From Bradyrhizobium sp. NFR13 (lineage in GTDB: Bacteria > Pseudomonadota > Alphaproteobacteria > Rhizobiales > Xanthobacteraceae): DNA of 64,000 nucleotides. The DNA is taken from assembly GCF_900114605.1 (NCBI RefSeq), contig NZ_FOTP01000002.1, positions 62,001-126,000 on the forward strand, given 5' to 3'. Within the stretch, counting starts at the first letter, position 1, and the number at the start of each line of letters is the position of its first letter. Both the position numbers and the translations under genes were made by a program. Positions 39,971 to 48,403 of the stretch are shown in pieces. The notes below the pieces were generated by a model. It was not told the DNA's origin and made no database searches. It was given only the letters and a program-made list of their open reading frames with translations.

Positions 39971-40792
39971 CTAGCGCTGCCGAACACGCATCGTGACGAC
40001 GCCGCCATGCATCGCCAGTTCTATCGAGCTTGGCGGGGTGGTGCCTTGGCGCAGCGTATAGACGATACTGACAGTCGATTGGCTCTGAGTCCCGATCTCG
40101 TGCACCGCTGGTGCGTCAGACGGAGGCGATCTTTTGCCTGTCGGGTCGATGAGAGTCAGGCTAATCGACGAGCCATCGAGGCCCGGTAAGCCGGCGGGCC
40201 GGGTGATCACGATGTGCAATTCAAGAGCGCCGGTTTCGAGATTGAGCGCGGTATGCGCGCCAATGAGTTTCTCGGTCGCCGCCAAGCCAACCAGGGCTGG
40301 TGTTGGAGTCTCTGCCACGGTCGTCGTTCCTTCTACCGTCCATCCTTTGGTTGCAAGGACGGCGCCGCCGGCTGACGTGTCGATCAGTTTTCCCTGGAAT
40401 GAAAAGTAGACGATGTATGTGGTCCCTCGCACCACGTTCTTGAAGCCGGGCGCATCATACATAGAGAACTGGCATCCGTCCGCACGTGCAGGGTCATAGC
40501 GATCATACGGGTGTTGTGGACAGGTTCGATGTCCGTACGCCGTGCAGGTGCCCGAGGGACAGCCATCTTCCTGATATGCCGCTGGTAGCAGCACCACCGC
40601 TCCACACAACACGAGACTGACGACGCTGCCATTGGCCGTGTTCTGCCCCATGACATACTGGCGATATTCACCGGCCGAGCAGGTGCCGGTGAATGTGGCG
40701 GAACAGTTGAACGGGGCGTCGAAATTGGCGCCGTGAATCGCCGGTGCGAGATTCCCTGCCGGCGTGACAAAGGATGAATAGGCTACAGCCAT
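39971..40792 (-). CDS. Hypothetical Cys-containing protein of the inserted island
   Basis: This 273-residue protein starts at MAVAYSSFVTPAGNLAPAIH; a GAGG site precedes the ATG. No signal peptide is evident. The first half holds about eight cysteines (NCSATFTGTCSAGEYRQYVM, DGCPSGTCTAYGHRTCPQHP, ADGCQFSMYDAPGF), then a beta-rich stretch GTTYIVYFSFQGKLID. The second half is rich in Thr, Val, Gly and Pro and ends in a short basic tail. I do not recognise the family. It lies downstream of the RhiA-like gene in the same direction and probably shares its transcript. It converges on fabZ, 29 bases away. Confidence 0.72.
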   Translation of the reverse strand: MAVAYSSFVTPAGNLAPAIHGANFDAPFNCSATFTGTCSAGEYRQYVMGQNTANGSVVSLVLCGAVVLLPAAYQEDGCPSGTCTAYGHRTCPQHPYDRYDPARADGCQFSMYDAPGFKNVVRGTTYIVYFSFQGKLIDTSAGGAVLATKGWTVEGTTTVAETPTPALVGLAATEKLIGAHTALNLETGALELHIVITRPAGLPGLDGSSISLTLIDPTGKRSPPSDAPAVHEIGTQSQSTVSIVYTLRQGTTPPSSIELAMHGGVVTMRVRQR

Positions 40793-40839
40793 GTGGACCT
40801 CTTGTGATGTCAGCATGTGAATTGGAGGGGATGGTTATG

Positions 40840-40868
40840 CGGTGCCGCCGCCCGCTGCGGCGGCACCG
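40840..40868 (-). other. GC-rich hairpin between the two island structural genes
   Basis: A perfect 11-bp stem CGGTGCCGCCG/CGGCGGCACCG with a 7-base loop, in the 152-base gap between the two hypothetical genes and downstream of the 217-residue gene in the direction of transcription. There is no T-run in either direction. It could lower or stabilise expression of one gene relative to the other. Confidence 0.5.
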
Positions 40869-40944
40869 ATCGCGACGCACATGGTGCAGTCCGGATCAGG
40901 ATTTGGTGGGCGCTAGCACGCCTGTTTTCACCGTTGCCGATCGA

Positions 40945-41598
40945 TCAGTAGTACTGAGGCGAGAAGGATCCGTCGGGGTTCTGCGTGACCACAGCGCTGG
41001 TTTGCGCGCGACCCGTGAAGTTGACATTGCCGGCCTTGGTCGAGGCTGCGGTGTAGTCGATGATCTGACCAGGCGTGTAGGCGCCATCGGCGACATAGAA
41101 GTTGATCACAGGCGTCACGTTGAACGTGTCGTTCGGCTCCGCGATGAAGGTCGCGACCGGTGACGGAATGCTCGGAACGTTGCCGGGACGTGCCAGACCG
41201 AACAAGTATCCGTTCGATGCCGTGAAATCGTTATTGGCGATAATCCTGTAAGAGCCGGTCATGGCGCCGCCCGGTGTCACGGTGCCGAAGCCGATGGGGC
41301 TTGTTCCTGCGAAGGTGACGCTGTCCTGCAAGGTGACATCGACTGCAGCAGCGCCGCTTTGGCCCATGGTCGTGCCTGGAGCGATAGGCATGGTTGCAGT
41401 TGCCCAATAGGCGAAGGTCTCGTCGGTGTACTCAACCGTATCCGTTCCACCCGGCAGGATGCCGCTGAATGTCACCCACGCATTGCTGTAGACGACGGGC
41501 TGTCCGCCGGTCGATGTCACGGCGGGTGGTTGCATGAAGAGAACATAATTCTTCGCGAACCCAGAGTTGTTCAGAACCTTGATCGAGTATTTGGCCAT
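40945..41598 (-). CDS. RhiA-like beta-rich protein of the inserted island
   Basis: This 217-residue protein starts MAKYSIKVLNNSGFAKNYVL; AGGAG precedes the ATG. It is poor in charged residues, has no cysteine or signal peptide, and is rich in Thr, Gly, Ala, Val and aromatic residues. From memory its order of motifs follows RhiA of Rhizobium leguminosarum: an N-terminal YSIKVLNNS strand, a LFMQPP segment, an aromatic FAYWATA segment, a PGTTM turn, Gly-rich strands, then INFYVADGAYTPGQIID. RhiA is an abundant cytosolic protein made in the rhizosphere under a LuxR-type regulator. The two LuxR-type HTH genes upstream agree with that type of control. Confidence 0.6.
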   Translation of the reverse strand: MAKYSIKVLNNSGFAKNYVLFMQPPAVTSTGGQPVVYSNAWVTFSGILPGGTDTVEYTDETFAYWATATMPIAPGTTMGQSGAAAVDVTLQDSVTFAGTSPIGFGTVTPGGAMTGSYRIIANNDFTASNGYLFGLARPGNVPSIPSPVATFIAEPNDTFNVTPVINFYVADGAYTPGQIIDYTAASTKAGNVNFTGRAQTSAVVTQNPDGSFSPQYY

Positions 41599-41702
41599 GT
41601 TGCTGCTCCTGGTTGAATGGTGACTGGTCGGCGACAACAAGCGGCCTTGCGAAGCGAGGAAGCATTACGGCTTGCGTGATGTCGTGACGGTGTCGCGGAT
41701 AA

Positions 41703-41731
41703 CAACCATAGCGTGTATCAACCATTGGTTG
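41703..41731. promoter_or_regulatory. Possible operator upstream of the RhiA-like gene
   Basis: The inverted repeat CAACCATTGGTTG (41719-41731) is accompanied by a second CAACCAT copy at 41703-41709, 16 bases away. It lies at the 3' edge of the second LuxR-type gene, about 120 bases before the RhiA-like start. LuxR-type HTH proteins bind short inverted repeats, so this is a candidate site. Confidence 0.3.
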
Positions 41732-41960
41732 TGTGATATGGCTCCGATGGCGTATTGACGAACCCAAGGTGCCTCATCGCGTCGATCAGCTCGGCAAGGC
41801 TGTGGACGTTCAGGCTGCGCATCGCGTTCTCGCGATGCTTGCGGACGGTGAGGGGGCTGATCCCGAGTTTGCGGGCGATCTGCTTGCTGGTGAGGCCAAC
41901 AGCAATGAGCCGCGCGACGTCGATTTCGCGCGGTCGAAGGATGGGTCGGCTGCCGATCAA
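41718..41960 (-). CDS. Stand-alone LuxR-type HTH regulator 2
   Basis: This protein of 80 residues is almost only a GerE/LuxR DNA-binding domain: LRPREIDVARLIAVGLTSKQ then IARKLGISPLTVRKHR and a dimer-helix region ending LIDAMRHLG. There is no receiver or autoinducer-binding domain. Its ATG overlaps the stop of the preceding HTH gene (ATGA), so the pair is translationally coupled. Confidence 0.8.
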   Translation of the reverse strand: MIGSRPILRPREIDVARLIAVGLTSKQIARKLGISPLTVRKHRENAMRSLNVHSLAELIDAMRHLGFVNTPSEPYHTTNG

Positions 41961-42214
41961 AAAGACCGGTCGTGTCTTTCACGCTGATCGACGTGCTGCA
42001 ATGTCTCGCCAACTTGCGGCGTGTTGGTGACAGATGTCTTGGCGAAGGCGGTGAGTTGCGCCGTGGTTCCCAGCCGCATCTTGTGCAGGATGCTCGCGCG
42101 ATGCTTGCGGACGGTGAACTCGGAAATGGCAAGGGCGCGTGCGATCTGCTTGCAGCTCATCGACTGGCCAACCAGCGATAATACTTCCTCCTCCCGATTG
42201 GTCAGACGCGCCAT
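41957..42214 (-). CDS. Stand-alone LuxR-type HTH regulator 1
   Basis: This 85-residue protein consists of a GerE/LuxR domain, LTNREEEVLSLVGQSMSCKQ then IARALAISEFTVRKHRASIL and LGTTAQLTAFAK, plus a charged C-terminal tail of about 25 residues (LQHVDQRERHDRSF). It shares the KQIAR and TVRKHR positions with the next gene, so the two may come from a duplication. It is first in the minus-strand island; the LexA-type box at 42243-42257 lies 29-43 bases upstream. The ribosome site is weak. Confidence 0.78.
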   Translation of the reverse strand: MARLTNREEEVLSLVGQSMSCKQIARALAISEFTVRKHRASILHKMRLGTTAQLTAFAKTSVTNTPQVGETLQHVDQRERHDRSF

Positions 42215-42242
42215 GAAAGGTCATTCCGCACTCGCACATATA

Positions 42243-42273
42243 GAACATATCATGAACATTTTGAGTTCAGCAA
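42243..42273 (-). promoter_or_regulatory. LexA-type SOS box and promoter of the LuxR/RhiA-like island
   Basis: On the minus strand GTTCATGATATGTTC (42243-42257) matches GTTC-N7-GTTC exactly. A promoter-like TTGCTG (42268-42273) and TATGTT (42244-42249), 18 bases apart, place the box over the -10 region, as expected for repression. The last eight bases (ATATGTTC) are identical to those of the microprotein box at 24014-24021. A single 8-base match can arise about twice in 64 kb by chance, so position and spacer similarity are what support it. Confidence 0.6.
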
Positions 42274-42370
42274 GGTTCCAGTAGCGGTTGTCCGCTCGGT
42301 ACTGGACAGTCCACGTGACGCGGGTTACGCAGCGGAAAATCCTAGAAATTTGCAGGAACTGGACTTCTCG

Positions 42371-43174
42371 ATGAGCAAGATCGATCCAACCGCCCGCGTC
42401 GCCGACGGTGCTGTCATTGGCGAGGGCGCCGAAATCGGACCCTTCTGCATCATCGGACCGCATGTCACGATCGGTGCAGGCACGAAACTGCTGTCGCATG
42501 TCAACGTGACGGCGCAGACCACCATCGGCGAGAACTGCACGATCTATCCGTTCGCCTCACTAGGCACGCCACCGCAGTCGCTCAGCTATAAGGGCGAATT
42601 GACGAAACTGACCATCGGCAATGGCTGCACCATCCGCGAGTCCGTGACCATGAATGCCGGTACTGTCGCTGGCGGCGGCATCACGTCGGTGGGTGATCGT
42701 GGCTACTTCATGAACTGCGCCCATGTCGGCCATGACTGCCACGTCGGCAACGACGTGATCTTCGCGACCTCGGCGACGCTTGGCGGCCATTGCGAGATCG
42801 GCGATTTCGTTTTCATGGGCGGACTGTCCGCCGTGCATCAGTTCACCCGCATTGGCTCGCAGGTCATGGTAGGCGGCATCTGCGGCGTGCGGGGCGACAT
42901 CATCCCGTTCGGGCTCGTGAATGGCCAATACGCGGCGCTGGAAGGCCTCAACATCATCGGCATGAAGCGCCGCAAATTTACGAAGGAGCGCGTCGCTGCC
43001 GTGCGCTCGTTCTATCAGAAGCTGTTCCATGGCGCGGGCGTTTTCGCCGAGCGGCTCGAGCGCGTGCAGCCCTTGGCGAATGACGATCCTGCGATTGCAG
43101 AAATATTGGCGTTCATCGCTGGGGCCAAGCACCGCGCACTGTGCCTTCCCGAGGATAGCAAGAGCGGCTCTTGA
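42371..43174 (+). CDS. lpxA: Acyl-ACP--UDP-N-acetylglucosamine O-acyltransferase
   Basis: LpxA performs the first committed step of lipid A synthesis. From the ATG at 42371 it has 267 residues, the usual length. Hexapeptide repeats begin IDPTARVADGAVIGEGAEIG; the catalytic His region is NCAHVGHDCHVGND, and GLNIIGMKRRKFTKERV is the family C-terminal motif. Because the island separates it from fabZ, it probably uses its own promoter in 42215-42370. Confidence 0.96.
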   Translation: MSKIDPTARVADGAVIGEGAEIGPFCIIGPHVTIGAGTKLLSHVNVTAQTTIGENCTIYPFASLGTPPQSLSYKGELTKLTIGNGCTIRESVTMNAGTVAGGGITSVGDRGYFMNCAHVGHDCHVGNDVIFATSATLGGHCEIGDFVFMGGLSAVHQFTRIGSQVMVGGICGVRGDIIPFGLVNGQYAALEGLNIIGMKRRKFTKERVAAVRSFYQKLFHGAGVFAERLERVQPLANDDPAIAEILAFIAGAKHRALCLPEDSKSGS

Positions 43175-43197
43175 GCTCGGGTATCGCGGGGCGAACC

Positions 43198-44079
43198 ATG
43201 ACCGACCAGGCTCAAATACAGCACCCGCAAGCACATCCGTCGATCGGCTCGCCGTTCGGCATTATTGCCGGCGGCGGATCGCTGCCTTTCGCCGTCGCGG
43301 ACTCGCTGCAGGCGCGTGGCATCAAGCCTGTCGTATTCGCGCTGAAGGGGTTCTGCGATCCGGCGCTGGTGGCGCGATTTCAGCACCACTGGATTCCTAT
43401 TGGCCAGTTCGGCCGTTTGCTGAAGCTGATGCGCAGCGAGAATTGCCGGGATCTCACTTTCATCGGCACGCTGGTACGTCCGGCAATCTCCGAGATCAGG
43501 CTGGACTGGGCGACGCTGCGCGTGATGCCGAAAGTGTTTCGCGCGTTTCGCGGCGGCGACGATCACTTGCTGACGAGTGTCAGCCGCCTGTTCGAGCATG
43601 AAGGTTTTCGTCTGCTGGGGATCAAGGACGTCGCGCCGGATGTGCTGATGCCGGCGGGCAGCGTGACGCGTGCCGTACCGGATCGGGATGCTGAAGCCGA
43701 TATCGCGCGTGGGCGCGAAGTTCTGCGCGCATTGAGCCCGTTCGATATCGGCCAGGCCACCGTGGTGATCGACGGCCATGTGGTGGCTATCGAGGATATC
43801 GAAGGCACCGATGGGTTGCTCGCACGCGTGGCGCTTCTGCGCGAGCAGGGACGTATCCGTGCCAGGGCAGGGCGGGGTGTACTGGTGAAGGCCCCGAAGA
43901 GTGGTCAGGATCTGCGTTTCGATCTCCCGACATTGGGGCCGCGGACCATCGAGCGCGCTGCGGCTGCGAAGCTCGCCGGCATCGCCATCGTCGCAGGCAA
44001 TACGATCGTCGCCGAGCCTCAGCAGATGATTGTCGCCGCCGATGCCGCAGGTCTTTTCGTGACGGGACTTCCGACGTGA
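43198..44079 (+). CDS. lpxI: UDP-2,3-diacylglucosamine pyrophosphatase LpxI
   Basis: LpxI hydrolyses UDP-2,3-diacylglucosamine to lipid X; it replaces LpxH in alphaproteobacteria. From the ATG at 43198 it has 293 residues; a TTG at 43171 is less likely. The N-terminal motif FGIIAGGGSLPFAVADSLQA and the C-terminal GTDGLLARVA...KAPKSGQDLRFDLPTLGP are typical of the family (former DUF1009). The stop overlaps lpxB. Confidence 0.94.
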   Translation: MTDQAQIQHPQAHPSIGSPFGIIAGGGSLPFAVADSLQARGIKPVVFALKGFCDPALVARFQHHWIPIGQFGRLLKLMRSENCRDLTFIGTLVRPAISEIRLDWATLRVMPKVFRAFRGGDDHLLTSVSRLFEHEGFRLLGIKDVAPDVLMPAGSVTRAVPDRDAEADIARGREVLRALSPFDIGQATVVIDGHVVAIEDIEGTDGLLARVALLREQGRIRARAGRGVLVKAPKSGQDLRFDLPTLGPRTIERAAAAKLAGIAIVAGNTIVAEPQQMIVAADAAGLFVTGLPT

Positions 44080-45230
44080 CGAAGACGATCTATCTCATCG
44101 CCACCGAAGAATCCGGCGACCGTCTCGGTTCCGCGCTAATGAAGGTGCTGCGCCAGCGGCTTGGCGATGACGTGCGCTTCGAAGGCGTCGGCGGTTCGTC
44201 GATGGCACGTGAAGGTCTGCAGTCGCTGTTTCCTATCGAAGAGCTTTCCATCATCGGCCTTGCCGCCGTCCTGCGGAAATTGCCGTCGATCCTGAAGCTC
44301 ATCAAGCGCGCGACCGACGACGTCCTGCGGGCCAAGCCTGATGTGCTGGTGATCATCGATAGCCCGGACTTCACTCATCGCGTCGCGAAGCGCGTGCGCC
44401 AGCGCGATCCCTCCATTCCCGTCGTCAACTATGTGTCGCCAACGGTGTGGGCATGGCGGCCAGGACGCGCGAAGGTGATGCGCGCTTATGTCGATCATGT
44501 GCTGGCGCTGCTGCCGTTCGAGCCAGAGGCCCATCAGCGGCTCGGCGGACCGCCATGCACTTATGTCGGTCATCCCCTGATCGAGCAGATCGATGCGCTA
44601 CGCCCCAATGCGGAAGAGCAGGCGCGTCGTGAAGCGAAGCCGCCGGTGCTGCTGGTGCTGCCGGGCAGCCGTCGCAGCGAGATACGCCATCACATGGCGA
44701 CCTTCGGCGCGACGCTGGATTTGCTGCAAAAGCAGGGCGCGCAGTTCGAACTGATCCTGCCGACCATGCCGCATCTCGTCGGAGTGATCACCGAAGCGCT
44801 CAAGGCTTGGCCGGTGCAGCCGCGGATCGTTGTGGGTGAAACGGAGAAGCGCGCCGCGTTCCGCATCGCGCATGCGGCCTTTGCCAAGTCGGGGACGGTA
44901 ACGCTGGAGCTTGCATTGTCGGGCGTGCCGATGGTCACCGCCTATAAGGCCGGCAGCGTCGAGGCCTGGATCATCCGCAGGCGCATCACCTCGTCGTCGG
45001 TGATCCTCGCCAATCTCGTGATAGGCGAAAACGTCATTCCGGAATTCATCCAGGAGGACTGCACGCCGGAGAAGCTTGCAGCTTCGTTGCAAGAGGTGCT
45101 GGCAGACACGCCGATGCGGCGCCGTCAGGTCGAGGCCCTGGCGCGACTGGATGGAATCATGGGCGTGGGACGGATGTCGCCGAGTGACGCTGCCGCAGAC
45201 GTTGTGCTGGCTACGATGCTGAAGATTTGA
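44076..45230 (+). CDS. lpxB: Lipid-A-disaccharide synthase
   Basis: LpxB joins lipid X and UDP-diacylglucosamine to form the lipid A disaccharide. It is a GT19 glycosyltransferase of 384 residues. The N-terminal motif is YLIATEESGDRLGSALMKVL; VNYVSPTVWAWRPGRAKVM and LLVLPGSRRSEIRHH are conserved. It uses a GTG start overlapping the lpxI stop and is the last gene of the lipid A set. Confidence 0.95.
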   Translation: MTKTIYLIATEESGDRLGSALMKVLRQRLGDDVRFEGVGGSSMAREGLQSLFPIEELSIIGLAAVLRKLPSILKLIKRATDDVLRAKPDVLVIIDSPDFTHRVAKRVRQRDPSIPVVNYVSPTVWAWRPGRAKVMRAYVDHVLALLPFEPEAHQRLGGPPCTYVGHPLIEQIDALRPNAEEQARREAKPPVLLVLPGSRRSEIRHHMATFGATLDLLQKQGAQFELILPTMPHLVGVITEALKAWPVQPRIVVGETEKRAAFRIAHAAFAKSGTVTLELALSGVPMVTAYKAGSVEAWIIRRRITSSSVILANLVIGENVIPEFIQEDCTPEKLAASLQEVLADTPMRRRQVEALARLDGIMGVGRMSPSDAAADVVLATMLKI

Positions 45231-45258
45231 AGGCCTTAATTCAAGAGATTGCAGCGAA

Positions 45259-45298
45259 ACAAAAAACGGCGGATCTTGCGATCCGCCGTTTTGATTTT
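45259..45298. terminator. Bidirectional terminator between lpxB and gltA
   Basis: A perfect 13-bp stem AAAACGGCGGATC/GATCCGCCGTTTT (45263-45292) around TTGC is flanked by A-runs and T-runs, between the convergent lpxB and gltA genes. It can terminate both. Confidence 0.9.
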
Positions 45299-45319
45299 CG
45301 CACTCTGTGAAACGAGGTC

Positions 45320-46624
45320 TTAGCCGCGCTTGGTGATGTCCACGTAGTCGCGGCGGGCAGCACCCGTGTAGAGCTGGCGCGGACGGCCGATCTTCTGCTG
45401 CGGGTCGCCGATCATTTCGCTCCACTGGCTGATCCAGCCGACGGTGCGGGCGACGGCGAACAGCACGGTGAACATCGAGGTTGGGAAGCCCATCGCCTTT
45501 AGCGTGATGCCCGAATAGAAGTCGACATTCGGATACAGCTTGCGGTCGATGAAATATTGGTCCGACAGCGCGATCTTCTCGAGCTCCATGGCGACGGCGA
45601 GCATCTCGTCGCCACCGTGGCCGGTTTCCTTGAGAACTTCGTGGCAGGCCTGCTGCATCAGCTTGGCGCGCGGATCGTAGTTCTTGTAGACGCGGTGACC
45701 GAAGCCCATCAGGCGGACGGACGAGTTCTTGTCCTTCACCTTGGCGATGAATTCCGGAATCTTGTCCACGGTGCCGATCTCGGCGAGCATCTGCAGCGCA
45801 GCTTCGTTGGCGCCGCCGTGAGCGGGGCCCCACAGGCAAGCGATGCCGGCGGCGATGCAGGCGAACGGATTGGCGCCCGACGAGCCGGCGATGCGGACCG
45901 TCGAGGTCGAGGCGTTCTGCTCGTGATCCGCATGCAGCGTGAAGATCTTGTCCAGCGCCTTGGCGAGCACCGGATTGACCTTGTACTCCTCGCACGGCAC
46001 GGCGAAGCACATCTTCATGAAGTTCGCCGCGAAATCGAGCGAGTTGGTCGGATACACGAAGGGCTGGCCGATCGTGTACTTGTAGGCCATCGCTGCGAGC
46101 GTCGGAATCTTGGCGATCATGCGGATCGACGCAATCTCGCGCTGCTTCGCATCGTTGACGTCGGTGGAGTCATGGTAGAACGCGGCGAGGGCACCGACCG
46201 AAGCGACCATCACGGCCATCGGATGCGCGTCGCGGCGGAAGCCGGTGAAGAACCGGTTCATCTGGTCGTGAACCATGGTGTGGTTGGTGACCAGCTTGTC
46301 GAAGTCAGCTTTCTGCTTGGCGGTCGGGAGTTCCCCGTAGAGCAGCAGATAGCAGGTCTCGAGGAAGTCGCCCTTCTCGGCGAGCTGCTCGATAGGGTAT
46401 CCGCGGTATTCGAGAATACCGGCATCGCCATCGATATAGGTGATCTTGGACTGGCAGCTGCCCGTCGATGTGAAGCCGGGATCGTAGGTAAACATCCCGG
46501 ACTGGGCGTAGAGCTTGCCGATGTCGATGACATCAGGGCCGACGGTCCCGCTATGGATCGGCAGCTCGAAGCTCTTGCCGTCGACTGTCAGCGTTGCGGA
46601 TTTGGTATTGGTTTTTGCGTCCAT
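45320..46624 (-). CDS. gltA: Citrate synthase
   Basis: GltA condenses oxaloacetate with acetyl-CoA at the entry of the TCA cycle. From the ATG at 46624 ([20 protein letters not shown]), preceded by a GGGGAC site, it has 434 residues, the size of the allosteric type II bacterial enzyme. Catalytic residues lie in [30 protein letters not shown] and the first His in [15 protein letters not shown]. The gap of 154 bases to gltX contains its promoter; I could not fix the exact elements. Confidence 0.96.
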   Translation of the reverse strand: MDAKTNTKSATLTVDGKSFELPIHSGTVGPDVIDIGKLYAQSGMFTYDPGFTSTGSCQSKITYIDGDAGILEYRGYPIEQLAEKGDFLETCYLLLYGELPTAKQKADFDKLVTNHTMVHDQMNRFFTGFRRDAHPMAVMVASVGALAAFYHDSTDVNDAKQREIASIRMIAKIPTLAAMAYKYTIGQPFVYPTNSLDFAANFMKMCFAVPCEEYKVNPVLAKALDKIFTLHADHEQNASTSTVRIAGSSGANPFACIAAGIACLWGPAHGGANEAALQMLAEIGTVDKIPEFIAKVKDKNSSVRLMGFGHRVYKNYDPRAKLMQQACHEVLKETGHGGDEMLAVAMELEKIALSDQYFIDRKLYPNVDFYSGITLKAMGFPTSMFTVLFAVARTVGWISQWSEMIGDPQQKIGRPRQLYTGAARRDYVDITKRG

Positions 46625-46778
46625 CGCGTGGTCCCCGATGAGATCGTTGAGGGGCCGGCAAACCACCGACATTTCAGAGGAAATGGGGAGGCTAGCCGGG
46701 AATTCCAGAGCATTCGCCAGAATGCGTAGCGTATTGCTGTGTGCGCTGCAAGGCGGGCAAAAGCAGCCTACAGCTATG

Positions 46779-48203
46779 CTAAATAGACGCCTGATCGGCG
46801 AGCCGGTCGAGGCATTCCTGACGTCCCAATACCGCCAGAACATCGAAAATGCCGGGCGATGTGGTCTTGCCTGTCAGCGCCACGCGGAGCGGTTGCGCGA
46901 CCCCGCCAAGCTTGATGCCAGCTTCCTCGGCAAAGGCGCGGGTGGCGGCTTCGGCATTCGCCGCCGTCCAGTCGGTAACGGCTTCCAGCGCGGTGCGCAG
47001 CTTGCCGATCAACAGGCGGGTTTCCGGCGTCAGTACGGCTGCAGCCTTGGGCTCCATCGGGAGCGGGCGGTCCGCGAAAATGAAGGACGCGCCGTCGATC
47101 AACTCGATCAGCGTCTTGGCACGCTCCTTCAGGCCGGGCATGGCGCGCAACAGCTGGGCGCGCGTGGTGTCGTTGAGCTTGGCCTTCAGGTCGGCGCCGC
47201 CAGGGACGTAATTCAGCACGTCCTCAAACATGGTCACGAGGGATTGATCGTCGGTGTGACGGATGTAGTGACCGTTGAGATTTTCGAGCTTGGCGAAATC
47301 GAAGCGCGCGGCGGAACGGCCGATCCCCGACAGGTCGAAGGCGTCGATCATCTCCTGGGTCGAGAAGATTTCCTGATCGCCGTGGCTCCAGCCGAGCCGC
47401 ACCAGGTAATTCCGCAGGGCGGCCGGCACATAGCCCAGCGCGCGATAGGCCTCGACGCCGAGCGCACCGTGGCGCTTCGAGAGTTTCGAACCATCGGGTC
47501 CGTGGATCAGCGGAATATGCGACATGCTGGGCACGGTCCAGCCGAGCGCGTCGTAGATCTGCTTCTGGCGGGCGGCGTTGATCAGATGATCGTCACCGCG
47601 GATGACATGGGTCACGCCCATGTCATGGTCATCGACCACCACGGCGAGCATGTAGGTCGGATTGCCGTCGCCGCGCAGAAGCACGAGATCGTCGAGATTT
47701 TCGTTCTGCCAGACCACGCGGCCCTGCACCTGATCCTCGATCACGGTCTCGCCGGTGAGGGGCGCCTTCAGGCGGATCGTCGGCTTGATGTCCGGCTTAG
47801 GTGTGGACGGATCGCGGTCGCGCCAAAGGCCATTGTAGAGCTTGGAGCGGCCCTCAGCGCGAGCGGCCTCGCGCATCTGCTGCAGTTCCTCGGCGCTGGC
47901 ATAGCAATAATACGCTTTGCCCTCGGCGAGCAGCTGTTCGGCGACTTCGCGGTGCCGGCCGGCACGGGCGAACTGGTAGACGGTGTCGCCGTCCCATTCG
48001 ATGCCCAGCCACTTCAACCCGTCGAGAATGGCGTCGATCGCCGCATCGGTGGAGCGCTCGCGGTCGGTATCCTCGATCCGCAGCAGCATCTTGCCGCCGG
48101 TCTTCCTGGCATACAGCCAGTTGAACAGCGCGGTGCGTCCACCGCCGATATGGAGGAAGCCGGTCGGCGAGGGGGCGAAGCGGGTAACGACGGGAGCGGT
48201 CAT
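46779..48203 (-). CDS. gltX: Glutamate--tRNA ligase
   Basis: This class I synthetase has 474 residues from the ATG at 48203. The HIGH-equivalent is [20 protein letters not shown] and the KMSKS-equivalent is [18 protein letters not shown]. An in-frame extension to 48377 runs into the divergent glnS upstream region and is not supported. Since glnS is also present next to it, this enzyme need not charge tRNA-Gln. Confidence 0.95.
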   Translation of the reverse strand: MTAPVVTRFAPSPTGFLHIGGGRTALFNWLYARKTGGKMLLRIEDTDRERSTDAAIDAILDGLKWLGIEWDGDTVYQFARAGRHREVAEQLLAEGKAYYCYASAEELQQMREAARAEGRSKLYNGLWRDRDPSTPKPDIKPTIRLKAPLTGETVIEDQVQGRVVWQNENLDDLVLLRGDGNPTYMLAVVVDDHDMGVTHVIRGDDHLINAARQKQIYDALGWTVPSMSHIPLIHGPDGSKLSKRHGALGVEAYRALGYVPAALRNYLVRLGWSHGDQEIFSTQEMIDAFDLSGIGRSAARFDFAKLENLNGHYIRHTDDQSLVTMFEDVLNYVPGGADLKAKLNDTTRAQLLRAMPGLKERAKTLIELIDGASFIFADRPLPMEPKAAAVLTPETRLLIGKLRTALEAVTDWTAANAEAATRAFAEEAGIKLGGVAQPLRVALTGKTTSPGIFDVLAVLGRQECLDRLADQASI

Positions 48204-48403
48204 ATCAGCGGGTTCGATCGATTTCGGTGTGAGTGTTGGCGGGCGTTTATCACAACGACAGGGCGCTGTCTCACGGCGAATAAATGCGGATTCCGGGCCG
48301 GAACCGCATCGGAAAAGGTCCTTTCGCCCGATCTGGCCCCTGATCCGGCCCTTGGCGGGGCCTTCTGGATTTGGCACATAGGGCGCAGCTTGAAAGGCAG
48401 CAA

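Noticed and set aside
42265-42278. Second possible LexA box (GTTC...GTTC) near the island promoter
   Set aside because: The half-sites are six bases apart instead of seven.
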